NCBI GenBank assembly: GCA_964527925.1
Contig: CAZGQO010000002.1
Coordinates: 124,001-188,000 of the forward strand
From: Ch128b sp964527925
GTDB lineage: Bacteria; Bacteroidota; Ignavibacteria; Ch128b
Direction: 5' to 3'
Length of the DNA stretch: 64,000 nucleotides
The position numbers and the translations under genes are program-made. Position 1 is the first letter of the stretch. The number at the start of each line of letters is the position of its first letter. The notes below the pieces were generated by a model that was not told the origin of the DNA, did no database searches, and saw nothing but the letters and a program-made list of their open reading frames with translations. Below are positions 17,468 through 25,713 of the stretch, one piece after another.

Positions 17468-18811
17468 TTAATTTTTCTGGAGACCATATTTCCGAATTTT
17501 ATTATAAAGAGTCACTCTGTCAATATTTAGTGCTGTTGCGGCTCTGGAGATATTCCAGTCATATTTCTTGAGAACTCTTACAATGTGATTTTTTTCAATT
17601 TCTTCGAGTGAATCGGTATCGATCAAATTATTCTTTTCAAAATGGAATGGTAAATCTGAAGGTTTGATTTCCGGAGGTTTTCCAACAACCATAGCTCTTT
17701 CGATTGCATTTTCAAGTTCACGAACATTGCCTGGCCAGTGATGATTGAGCAAGATTTCCATCGCTTCATCTGAGATTTTCAAGATTGGTTTGTTCATCTG
17801 TCGAGCAAATTTTTGAATGAAGTAATTTGCAAGAATTGGAATATCAGTTCTTCTTTCACGCAATGGTGGAAGATAAATCGTAAAGACATTTAATCTGTAG
17901 TAAAGATCTTCTCTAAACTTTCCCTCTTCGACTAATTTTTCGAGATTCTCGTTTGTTGCAGAAATCAATCTGAAATCAACTTTCACTATTTCATTTCCAC
18001 CAACTCGAGTGAATTGTTTCGATTCCAGAACTCTCAAAAGTTCTACCTGCATTTTTGGAGAGACACTTCCCACTTCATCAAGAAACAGAGTTCCCCCATT
18101 TGCCATTTCAATTTTTCCTTTTCTGCGATATTGAGCACCAGTGAAAGCACCTTTTTCATGACCAAATAATTCACTTTCAAGAAGAGTTTCTGTGAAAGCA
18201 CCGCAATTCACTGGAATTATTGGATAATATCTTCTCGGTGAATTCATATGAATTGCACGAGCAATTAATTCTTTTCCAGTTCCGCTCTCACCACGAATCA
18301 TAACCGTTGTATCCTGAGGTGCAACAATTTTGATCAGTTCAAAAACTTTTTTCATTTCAGGACTTTCGCCAATCAATCCTTCAAGATTGAGCATTTCGTC
18401 AATGCTCGTTCTCATTGCGATATTTTCAGCTTTGAGCATTTTCTGTTTGATTGCGTTTAGAATTAGATGAGATAATTCATCTGGATCAATTGGTTTTGTG
18501 ACATAATCAAAAGCGCCGTTTTTCAAAGCTTTTACTGCCGATGGTACAGAAGCATAAGCTGTAATAATGATGACTATGCAATCGGGATCAATATTCTTTA
18601 CTTTTTCTAACAACTCGAGTCCATTCATTTTTGGCATTTTGATATCAACAAGCATTATGTCGTACTTGCCGGGTTGAAAATCTTTCAAAACATCAAATCC
18701 ATCGATAGCAGATTCAACAATATATCCATCTTCTTCAAACCAATGAGTGAGTGAATCACGAACTATTTGTTCATCATCCACAATTAAAATTTTAATTTGT
18801 GAGTTTTTCAT
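17468..18811 (-). CDS. Sigma54-dependent response regulator (NtrC family)
   Basis: 447 residues: receiver (1-120; D12/D13, phospho-acceptor D56, K near 106), AAA+ sigma54-interaction domain with Walker A GESGTGKE, GAFTGA loop (GHEKGAFTGAQ) and the Arg-finger region RREDLYYRLNVF-like FREDLYYRLNVF, and a Fis-type helix-turn-helix at the end (ISRAATALNIDRVTLYNKI). I chose the ATG at 18811, preceded by GGAG at eight bases, over in-frame starts up to 18826. It overlaps the histidine kinase stop by 20 bases. Target genes are unknown, but the cytochrome operon next door is the obvious candidate. Confidence 0.94.
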   Translation of the reverse strand: MKNSQIKILIVDDEQIVRDSLTHWFEEDGYIVESAIDGFDVLKDFQPGKYDIMLVDIKMPKMNGLELLEKVKNIDPDCIVIIITAYASVPSAVKALKNGAFDYVTKPIDPDELSHLILNAIKQKMLKAENIAMRTSIDEMLNLEGLIGESPEMKKVFELIKIVAPQDTTVMIRGESGTGKELIARAIHMNSPRRYYPIIPVNCGAFTETLLESELFGHEKGAFTGAQYRRKGKIEMANGGTLFLDEVGSVSPKMQVELLRVLESKQFTRVGGNEIVKVDFRLISATNENLEKLVEEGKFREDLYYRLNVFTIYLPPLRERRTDIPILANYFIQKFARQMNKPILKISDEAMEILLNHHWPGNVRELENAIERAMVVGKPPEIKPSDLPFHFEKNNLIDTDSLEEIEKNHIVRVLKKYDWNISRAATALNIDRVTLYNKIRKYGLQKN

Positions 18812-20492
18812 AATCCACTCCATCACTTACAGAAAACATTTTTTTCGGAAAAGTTAAAATTACAGATGTACCTTTATTGACCTCACTTTGAACTTCGATA
18901 CGCCCATTGTGTTGTTTAACAATTCCATAAACTACAGATAAACCGAGTCCAGTGCTTTTACCTTCAGTCTTTGTTGAGAAGAATGGTTCAAAAATTCTTT
19001 TAAGATTTTCTTTCGGTATGCCTATTCCAGTATCAGTGATGATAATATTCACAAATGAATTTGCACAAAAGACTTTTACTGTAAGCTTTCCACCTTCAGG
19101 CATTGCTTCAATTGCGTTAATTAAAATTGCAAGTAATGCTTGTTGAAGTTGATTTTTATCACATTCAAATTCCAGATAATTGCAACAGAAATCTTTTTCC
19201 AGTGTGATGTTATTTAATTTCAAGTGATGATTTATCAGCATTAAACTTCTTTCAAGGATGCTTATTAAATCGTTTATCTGAATATTCTTTTCAGCGGAAC
19301 GAGAGAAGAGAAGGAGATTTTTCACAATGTTGCCGCATCTCTCCGATTCCTGTGCGATTAATTCTAAGTATGAAATCATTTTCTTGACTTCTTCTTCATT
19401 GTATCCATTTTTTAATTTTCGAATGAGTAGTTTTGAATAGGTTAATATTCCTTCAAGTGGGTTGTTGAGTTCATGGGCAACTGTTGCTGAAAGTTTTCCA
19501 AGTGAAGCTATTCGTTCGATTTGATTTACATGGTCGTAAATATTTTTAATCTGTTCAGTTTTCTCTTTGATTTTGATATTCAGACTTTCATTTAGTTCTT
19601 TAATTTCTGTTAGAGCTTTCTGTAAGTTTTCAGCCATTTTATTGAAACTTTCTGAAAACTCACCAAGCTCATCTTTTGATTCTAATTTTATTCTGTAAGT
19701 GTAATTCCCTTTTGAAATTTCTTTTGTACCTTTAATCAATTCCCTAATTCTTGTATGCACCATTAACCAGATAAAAAATCCACTGAAGAGCGAAACAATT
19801 ATAGTTATAAGGAACGAATTCAAAATCAATGAGTTTTTATTTTCTTTTATTTTTTTATCAACACTCTGAAGTGACATTTGAACATCGATTACACCTAAAA
19901 TTTTTTGTTCTGCAGAATGAGCATGACATGCATTGTTTGAACATTCAGTCTCATTTTCAATTGGAATAATTAAACCAATAACTCTTTCACCTTTTGTGTT
20001 TTCAAATATTCGTGTTCTTTCATTAATCTCGAGATATAGCTTAGAATTTTCAATTGAATGACATGGAGCACATTCAACAGAATTCATATTCACGCTTTTA
20101 CCAATCAATGAATCAGTATCTGAAAAAGAAATTTTACCCTGTTTGTTGTAAACATTAATTGCCTCAACTTCTGGTTCATCACCAATAGTTTTAATAGTTT
20201 GATGTACATCAACTCTTCTGTTTAACAACATCGAATATCTTGTTGATCTTTTAATTATATCCCCAGTTCGAATGATATTTTTTTCAACAATTTCCATAAT
20301 GTGATTTTGATTCTGGCGAATTAAAATATAAGTGGTAATTGTGAATATGATAATAAACAGGAGGATTAAGCTGAGGGTAAGTCTAAAAGCAAGTGTATTG
20401 CAAATTTTGCTTTTTTTAAATTCAGAATTAATGTCCGCTGTTTTTGATTTAGTATCACCACAAGTAAATATTTTGATTTTCTTCCACCACAT
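18792..20492 (-). CDS. Sensor histidine kinase with cytochrome-type heme motifs in its periplasmic domain
   Basis: 566 residues. TM1 is about 37-57 and TM2 about 222-245, enclosing a 165-residue periplasmic domain. That domain holds CAPCH at 141-145, a canonical c-type heme site, and CSNNACH at 184-190, a CX4CH variant. A HAMP domain follows (about 246-298), then a coiled coil, the H-box ATVAHELNNPLEGI with phospho-acceptor H340, and the N, G1 (DTGIGIP) and G2 (GLGLSVVYG) boxes of the ATPase. It is a membrane sensor that probably binds heme, so redox or gas sensing is a fair inference. It is coupled to the sigma54 regulator by overlap, and lies 126 bases after the respiratory operon. Confidence 0.9.
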   Translation of the reverse strand: MWWKKIKIFTCGDTKSKTADINSEFKKSKICNTLAFRLTLSLILLFIIIFTITTYILIRQNQNHIMEIVEKNIIRTGDIIKRSTRYSMLLNRRVDVHQTIKTIGDEPEVEAINVYNKQGKISFSDTDSLIGKSVNMNSVECAPCHSIENSKLYLEINERTRIFENTKGERVIGLIIPIENETECSNNACHAHSAEQKILGVIDVQMSLQSVDKKIKENKNSLILNSFLITIIVSLFSGFFIWLMVHTRIRELIKGTKEISKGNYTYRIKLESKDELGEFSESFNKMAENLQKALTEIKELNESLNIKIKEKTEQIKNIYDHVNQIERIASLGKLSATVAHELNNPLEGILTYSKLLIRKLKNGYNEEEVKKMISYLELIAQESERCGNIVKNLLLFSRSAEKNIQINDLISILERSLMLINHHLKLNNITLEKDFCCNYLEFECDKNQLQQALLAILINAIEAMPEGGKLTVKVFCANSFVNIIITDTGIGIPKENLKRIFEPFFSTKTEGKSTGLGLSVVYGIVKQHNGRIEVQSEVNKGTSVILTFPKKMFSVSDGVDYEKLTN

Positions 20493-20540
20493 TATCCTCT
20501 CCGCATTACAAACTTAACCAATGAGTGATTTCTTTCAAAA

Positions 20541-20604
20541 AAGGACAGGCATAACCTGATCGACCTCCCACATTTTCCTTCCTTTCTAAAATCAGATTAT
20601 GCCT
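20541..20604 (-). terminator. Long-loop stem terminator of the respiratory operon
   Basis: A 14-bp inverted repeat with one mismatch (20547-20560 with 20591-20604; aggcata/tatgcct ends) encloses a 30-nt loop and is followed on the minus strand by a T-rich stretch. It lies between the tetraheme cytochrome stop and the kinase start, so it probably limits read-through or acts as a leader structure of the kinase mRNA. Confidence 0.6.
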
Positions 20605-20618
20605 AAAAAGTTAAAATC

Positions 20619-21134
20619 TTAATGCTTTACTTTTTCCCAGTCCTTTTTGTAATTAAATCCAGCAAATGTTGGACTTTCAGGATTATGACATCTCTTGCAA
20701 ATTTTCTCGTCGTTAGTTCCAATTATTAATCCTTTCTTCAGACCTTCTTCTTTCTTTTCTTTTCCATGAGTTGTTTTATAAGCAGAACCAGGTCCATGAC
20801 AGGCTTCGCAGGTTACACCATCTTCTTTTTTGTTTGTTGGCATCATCTGTTCATTTGGAAAATATCCGGTTGCATGACATTTCAAACACTCTGGAGCTTC
20901 AGTTGGATCATTCTTCAAATTCATCTTCTTTGCAATTTCTTTTGACTTTTCATTTTGAAGTGTTTTATAAGCCTGTGCGTGTTTAGTTTTTAACCATGAC
21001 TCATAAACCATTTTGCCTTTTTCACCTTTATGACAGGCAATACATGTTTTTAATCCAACATATTTGTTTTGTGAATAATCTGTCATTGAAGCAAGAATAA
21101 ACAATACAATTACAGGAAAAATGATTCTTTTCAT
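20619..21134 (-). CDS. Tetraheme c-type cytochrome (cytochrome c554 family)
   Basis: 171 residues with a signal peptide (1-21) and four heme sites: CIACH (31-35), CLKCH (83-87), CEACH (109-113) and CKRCH (146-150). GVTCEACHGPGSAY and SPTFAGFNY are features of the c554/multiheme family. Export and heme attachment place it in the periplasm, where it would take or give electrons to the HybA/HybB-like membrane complex encoded just upstream (10-base spacing from the second GcvH-like gene). Direction of electron flow cannot be read from sequence. It is the last gene of the operon. Confidence 0.93.
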   Translation of the reverse strand: MKRIIFPVIVLFILASMTDYSQNKYVGLKTCIACHKGEKGKMVYESWLKTKHAQAYKTLQNEKSKEIAKKMNLKNDPTEAPECLKCHATGYFPNEQMMPTNKKEDGVTCEACHGPGSAYKTTHGKEKKEEGLKKGLIIGTNDEKICKRCHNPESPTFAGFNYKKDWEKVKH

Positions 21135-21144
21135 TTTAATCTTC

Positions 21145-21846
21145 CTATATTTTTTTGTTAAACAATAATTTCAACAATTTGTAATGTTCATTTTTTGAAA
21201 GAAGATCGATATAATCTTTAAGAATTTCTCCACCATCGTGCATAGTTGCAGATTTAGAATAATCATTAAACTTACTTAAGAGATATTCCCTGACAAACTG
21301 ATTTTCTTTCTTCAAAAAATTTTCATATTCAACCGAATCAAGATAATTTCTTGAAATTGAATTGATAATATCGGTTTCATTTTCAACCTGAACACTTACT
21401 AATGGTGTGTCCATCCATTTAGATGCGAAGTAATTTGATACATTATCCTTTACATCCTCATTAACCCATCCAACCACACCATCAATCGGTGAATGAATTC
21501 CAATTGCACCAAAAGAACCAATAATCCAAAATAAAGTTTTTCCATTGAATACTTTAGAACTAATAAGTGGAAAATAGATTGTACAATTTCGATTGAAAAA
21601 TTTTTTAGCAAAATCATCAAGTCCAATTAAGAAAGTATTTTTATCCTTGGTGAACCAGATATGATTTCGAGTAAAATATTTCTCGCTGCACAAAATTTCA
21701 GATGAAGTTTTTACAAAGGATGGATTAACATTCTTATCCTGTTTCATGGCTTTATCGAATGGACAGTTTTCGCAATCGAAATTTCTGTCACAGAGTTTAT
21801 ATTCAACATAACCGCTTTCCATCCAGATGCATTTTTGAGAGTTCAT
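21145..21846 (-). CDS. GcvH-like protein with N-terminal Cys cluster, no lipoyl lysine
   Basis: 233 residues. The N-terminus has cysteines in CIWMESGYVEYKLCDRNF and DCENCPFDKAMK, a pattern seen in GcvH-like proteins outside the glycine cleavage system. Residues about 60-165 match the glycine cleavage H fold (YFTRNHIWF, FLIGLDDFAKK, then GIHSPIDGVVGWVNEDVKDN), but the residue at the lipoyl-lysine position before IHSP is Phe, not Lys. It therefore cannot carry lipoate in the usual way. The gene overlaps the HybB-like stop by four bases and is the fourth gene of the operon. A role as a structural or regulatory subunit is inferred from context only. Confidence 0.75.
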   Translation of the reverse strand: MNSQKCIWMESGYVEYKLCDRNFDCENCPFDKAMKQDKNVNPSFVKTSSEILCSEKYFTRNHIWFTKDKNTFLIGLDDFAKKFFNRNCTIYFPLISSKVFNGKTLFWIIGSFGAIGIHSPIDGVVGWVNEDVKDNVSNYFASKWMDTPLVSVQVENETDIINSISRNYLDSVEYENFLKKENQFVREYLLSKFNDYSKSATMHDGGEILKDYIDLLSKNEHYKLLKLLFNKKI

Positions 21847-23045
21847 AATAAACTTCTCTTAGCTGCTGGTTCAATCTTTAAATCATCATCTGTTATAATT
21901 TCAAATTCAATTGGAATTGGTTCTTTTGATTTTTCATAGACAGGCAGATATTGAACTGCAAGATTAAAAATCACAACACCGACTTTGATAATGAACAAAG
22001 TGATTATAATCTCATAGATAGAAGGAAAATAAGAAACACCAGAACTTGCCTGTAAAGAAGTTACACTTACATTTAATCTGTTCAACAAAAATCCACCAAT
22101 CACAAAACATGCTGAAACGAATAATCCTACTCTGTTCAATCTGATTTTTGGCTGAGTAAGCAAAACGATTGGAATTATTACACCAAGAACTATTTCCAGC
22201 CAGAACAAATATGTCTCTGTTGAATTAACAAAGAGAAGTCCAAGCTTATCATTTAAAAGCAAATCCATAAATCTCCACATCAGGTAAGCACTCATAACAA
22301 CTACAATCCATCTTCCTACATCTGATACGAGATCAAACTCTAAATTCTTCTTAAAAGCTTTTGCACTCAAGTACGATTCAAAAATTATCATTGCACATCC
22401 AACACCAATCGCACTCAAATAGAAAAACCATGGTAAGTTTGTTGAATACCAGAATGGATGCATTTTATTCGGAACGATTAAGTACAATGCACCAAGCGAT
22501 GATTGATGTAAGGTTGAGAGTAAAATTCCAAGCACAACAAGAGGAATTGTAATGTCTCGAATCACTTTCAGAAGTTTTTCTAACTTAAATCGTTCAAGGA
22601 TAACAGGACTGAATTCAAGAAAGAGAACAGTTGTATAAAGCATCACACACCAGGCAACTTCAAACATAACTGAGTTTGGATTCCACATTATCATTGCATG
22701 CCATATTGCCCATGGACGACCTAAATCAATCAAAAGTGCAAAAATTACGAGCAAATATCCAAGGAAAGCTGTAAGAATAGTCGGTCGAATTATTGGTTTA
22801 TATTTATTGATATTAAAGATGTAAACAATCGCACATAAAGTAAATCCGCCTGCAGCCATACCAACACCGCAAAGTATATCAAAGCCAATCCACAATCCCC
22901 ATGGGAAATGATCATTCAAATTAGTCACAGATGCAAGTCCACCAGTAAATCTCAAATAGATAGTATAAAGTCCAAGTACAAAAATTATAGTTGCAACAAC
23001 CTTCCAGAAAGTTGGTTTTAATAATCTTTCAATTGCTGGATTCAT
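21843..23045 (-). CDS. HybB/NrfD-type integral membrane quinone-interacting subunit
   Basis: 400 residues with about ten membrane helices. WGLWIGFDILCGVGMAAGGF near 50-69, DLGRPWAIWH, and LHQSSLGALYLIVPNKMHPFW near 178-198 are strong HybB/HmcC-type signatures of the NrfD superfamily. In such complexes it binds (mena)quinone/quinol and passes electrons to the FeS subunit. It overlaps the HybA-like stop and the GcvH-like start by four bases each. No catalytic hydrogenase, molybdopterin or nitrite reductase subunit is adjacent, so the electron partner is probably the tetraheme cytochrome. Confidence 0.9.
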   Translation of the reverse strand: MNPAIERLLKPTFWKVVATIIFVLGLYTIYLRFTGGLASVTNLNDHFPWGLWIGFDILCGVGMAAGGFTLCAIVYIFNINKYKPIIRPTILTAFLGYLLVIFALLIDLGRPWAIWHAMIMWNPNSVMFEVAWCVMLYTTVLFLEFSPVILERFKLEKLLKVIRDITIPLVVLGILLSTLHQSSLGALYLIVPNKMHPFWYSTNLPWFFYLSAIGVGCAMIIFESYLSAKAFKKNLEFDLVSDVGRWIVVVMSAYLMWRFMDLLLNDKLGLLFVNSTETYLFWLEIVLGVIIPIVLLTQPKIRLNRVGLFVSACFVIGGFLLNRLNVSVTSLQASSGVSYFPSIYEIIITLFIIKVGVVIFNLAVQYLPVYEKSKEPIPIEFEIITDDDLKIEPAAKRSLL

Positions 23046-23821
23046 TCTTCACCTCGTTCTTTAATTTCAGTTTTATTCTGAAGGAATTTTTCACGGGCAA
23101 TTTCATTCTTTCGATTTGTTAACCAGTAAAATCCTGTTAACAGCACACCACCAACAGTCACCAAAGTTGGAATTTTTGCAAGTGCTTCGTGAGTGAAGTT
23201 TGGCAATTGAGTTTTGATTAAATCTGTTCTGAAACCCAATTCTTCAAAAGGAACAGGAGATAAGTAAAGTACAGAAGTTCCGCCAACTTCTTCCAGACCA
23301 TAAATGTGATTAAAATACTTATCAGGATTCTCAGCTAATTTTTGTTTCGCGAGTTCAATAATTTCATATCTATCTCCAAAAGTTGTTGCGCCAGTCGGAC
23401 AAGCTTCTGCACAGGCGGGCAAGTTTCCTTCTTTTACTCTGTCATAACACATAATGCATTTTTGAACACGCGGGTTTAAGCTTTTCCATTCGTACCTCGG
23501 AATCTGGAACGGGCATGCTTGCATACAATATCTGCAACCAAGACATTTAGATTCATCATACAAAACAGCACCAGTTTCCGTCTTTATGAAAGCACCAACA
23601 GGACAAACGGATACACAGGTTGGTGATTCGCAATGCTGACACATTCTTCGTACGAAATAATCTCCGCGCTTTTCTACAATTGTATAAGTCTTGTCTGATA
23701 ATGAATCACGTAAAGGATCATCAGAAGTTTGGGGCAAATTGTTTTGTTCTTTGCAGGCTTCGTAACAAGCGCCGCAGCCCATGCATTCTGTAATATCGAT
23801 GAGAAAAGCTTTTTGCGTCAT
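23042..23821 (-). CDS. HybA-type four-cluster ferredoxin subunit with C-terminal anchor
   Basis: 259 residues carrying four [4Fe-4S] Cys sets: C13/16/19/23, C61/64/69/73, C93/96/99/103 and C122/125/137/141. A C-terminal membrane helix (about 211-228) follows, as in HybA. An obvious N-terminal Tat signal is missing, which leaves open whether the FeS domain faces the cytoplasm or is exported with a partner. It would wire the HybB-like subunit to another redox carrier. It starts eight bases after the membrane GcvH-like gene and overlaps the HybB-like gene by four bases. Confidence 0.9.
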   Translation of the reverse strand: MTQKAFLIDITECMGCGACYEACKEQNNLPQTSDDPLRDSLSDKTYTIVEKRGDYFVRRMCQHCESPTCVSVCPVGAFIKTETGAVLYDESKCLGCRYCMQACPFQIPRYEWKSLNPRVQKCIMCYDRVKEGNLPACAEACPTGATTFGDRYEIIELAKQKLAENPDKYFNHIYGLEEVGGTSVLYLSPVPFEELGFRTDLIKTQLPNFTHEALAKIPTLVTVGGVLLTGFYWLTNRKNEIAREKFLQNKTEIKERGEE

Positions 23822-23829
23822 CTTTCACC

Positions 23830-24516
23830 TCATACTTTTAGAAATTCTTCTTCAAATCTGGAGAGACTTGAATCGTCCAGAAGTTTTGCAACTCCTTCAA
23901 CAATGTTTCCGCCATCATAAAGAGTTGCACCAACAAGAGATGGTTTTGGTGAAAGATGAGCAAGTAAATCTTTAAATCGATTGACTTCTTCTTTCATCCA
24001 GTTGACGACTTCTTTGCCAATCTTGAATGACTCAAGGTTTGTTTTGAAATCTTCAGGTTCGATTTCGAAGAACCAATTTTCTCGATATGGATTTTCACGA
24101 ATCAAATCTGGATTCTCAATTATTTTCTGATTTGTTAAGTGAACAATTCCATTGATCGGTGAATAAATTTTTACTCGACTACTGTTTGTGAGTACTTCAA
24201 GAATTGGGTCACCCTTCTTAACTTTTTCACCTTCATTTCTCAAGAAAATTATTTTTCTGGGTTTCAACACTTTATTAATGAAATCATCTATTCCCAGTTT
24301 GAGTTTTCCATCTTCTTCAAAATTTAACCAAGTATGACCCTTTGAGTAATAAAGTCCCTGCGGGACATAAATTGATTCTTTAGTGAAAACAGCACCACTT
24401 GCCGGTTCGACAGGAGTTTCTTCGAATACTGAGATTCTTTTCTCTCGAACTTTTGTCACAATCAAATTAATTGAAATGATTAGAACAAAAGTTAACAGAA
24501 CAAACAATGCAACCAT
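23830..24516 (-). CDS. Membrane-anchored GcvH-like protein, no lipoyl lysine
   Basis: 228 residues. An N-terminal membrane helix (about 2-20, ALFVLLTFVLIISINLI) is followed by a GcvH-type fold: LYYSKGHTWLNFEEDGKLKLGIDDF (about 55-80), a KVKKGDPILEV strand and RVKIYSPINGIV. The position that carries lipoate in GcvH (four residues into ESVKAxSD) is Ser here, so lipoylation is not expected. It is the first gene of the five-gene respiratory operon. Together with the second GcvH-like protein it gives the complex two non-lipoylated H-fold subunits, one membrane-bound and one soluble. Confidence 0.75.
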   Translation of the reverse strand: MVALFVLLTFVLIISINLIVTKVREKRISVFEETPVEPASGAVFTKESIYVPQGLYYSKGHTWLNFEEDGKLKLGIDDFINKVLKPRKIIFLRNEGEKVKKGDPILEVLTNSSRVKIYSPINGIVHLTNQKIIENPDLIRENPYRENWFFEIEPEDFKTNLESFKIGKEVVNWMKEEVNRFKDLLAHLSPKPSLVGATLYDGGNIVEGVAKLLDDSSLSRFEEEFLKV

Positions 24517-24849
24517 TTTTAACCTCTCATTTTTTCTTATTCTTTGTCAATAAGAATGCCAGAGAGTTGCAATAAAGAAGATCGTTCTCTAACTAATTAT
24601 TTTTTAATCGATTATGAGAAAAAAGAATTTTATTCTGATTTAAGATAAAATTAAAGTATTGTTGAAAATTTCAACTTGAAGATGCGGGATTTTTTACAAT
24701 TGATTGATTTAATTGAATTTAGAAGTGTTGAATTTTTAATCTTAGTAATGTTGAAATAATAAACAATAAATTAAAATGTGTGATAAAATTTTTATCAAAG
24801 AAAGTAGATCGAATTCAAGGGAATGATAAAATCTTTCAACAAAACTTTT
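24517..24849. other. AT-rich spacer upstream of the respiratory operon, with two palindromes
   Basis: No coding potential seen on either strand. Two perfect palindromes lie in it: gttgaaaatttcaac (24661-24675) and tgataaaatttttatca (24781-24797, 8-bp arms). The second resembles the general shape of an FNR/CRP-type operator (TGAT...ATCA) but with wider spacing; it could instead be a weak stem after the SDR stop. I found no -24/-12 (GG-N10-GC) sigma54 element here. Confidence 0.4.
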
Positions 24850-25689
24850 TCAGCTAAAAGCTTTTTCAATCTGGTTTTTATCAAGATTCAGTAATTGTAT
24901 TGAAATATCCCAGAGTATTTCCTGAAGCGATTCATTATAAGAAATTTTTGATGAGTTCACCGGTTTTTTCTTTACAAAATATTTTCCGCTGTGATTGATT
25001 ACTTCATTGGATGTTGCCAGATACACTGGAGTTTCCGCACCGACAGAAAGCGAACTACCCGAAATTCCAAATCCAGCACGCAATAGCTTTGTTGTTATAA
25101 CTCCAGGATGGAGTGCAAAGACTTTGATGTTTGAATTTTTCAATATGCGATGAAGTGAGAAAGTGAAAAACAAATTAAACAATTTTGAATTTGCATAAGC
25201 TTTATAACCGGAGTAACCTTTCTGAAGCATCAAATCATCAAAATTAAAATTTGCATTTTCATGAGCTATCGAACTAACATTAATTATTCTTGCATCATCT
25301 GATTTTTTTAGCAAATCAATTAAAAGCAAAGTCAAGTAGAAATGAGCAAGATGATTTATCATAAAAGTTAATTCGATACCATCATCATTTGTTTGACGAT
25401 TTTTGAGATAAACACCAGCATTGTTAATTAAGACATCAATTCGGGTATATTTCGTTTTGAGTTCTTCAGCCATTCGTTGAACATTCTCTTTTTTAGAGAA
25501 GTCAGCAACTACAAAATCTAGATTAGAATTTTTTGTTCTGTTTTTAATCTCTTCAAGAGCAGAAAGACATCTTTCTTCACTTCTTCCGTGAATAATTATA
25601 GAATGACCTTGTTCAGCAAGTTCAAAGGCAGTTTGTTTTCCAATTCCATCGGTTGAGCCAGTAATAAGAATTAGTTTATTTTTTCCCAT
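24850..25689 (-). CDS. Short-chain dehydrogenase/reductase (retinol dehydrogenase-like)
   Basis: 279 residues. The Rossmann motif TGSTDGIG (about 10-17), VLINNAGVY, catalytic Ser in INVSS and the YANSK active-site Tyr/Lys are intact, followed by ALHPGVITTKL. The overall pattern is closest to the retinol/WW-domain oxidoreductase type of SDR, but the substrate is unknown; an NADP(H) preference is possible from HGRSEER after strand 2. It stands alone, 24 bases after the amidase start region, on the same strand. Confidence 0.88.
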   Translation of the reverse strand: MGKNKLILITGSTDGIGKQTAFELAEQGHSIIIHGRSEERCLSALEEIKNRTKNSNLDFVVADFSKKENVQRMAEELKTKYTRIDVLINNAGVYLKNRQTNDDGIELTFMINHLAHFYLTLLLIDLLKKSDDARIINVSSIAHENANFNFDDLMLQKGYSGYKAYANSKLFNLFFTFSLHRILKNSNIKVFALHPGVITTKLLRAGFGISGSSLSVGAETPVYLATSNEVINHSGKYFVKKKPVNSSKISYNESLQEILWDISIQLLNLDKNQIEKAFS

Positions 25690-25713
25690 AAGATATTCGA
25701 TTTGATGTGCTGA

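Noticed and set aside
24517..24849. Sigma54 (-24/-12) promoter in front of the respiratory operon
   Set aside because: I looked for GG-N10-GC on the minus strand and found none; the nearest TTGCA/TGGCA pair is in the wrong order.
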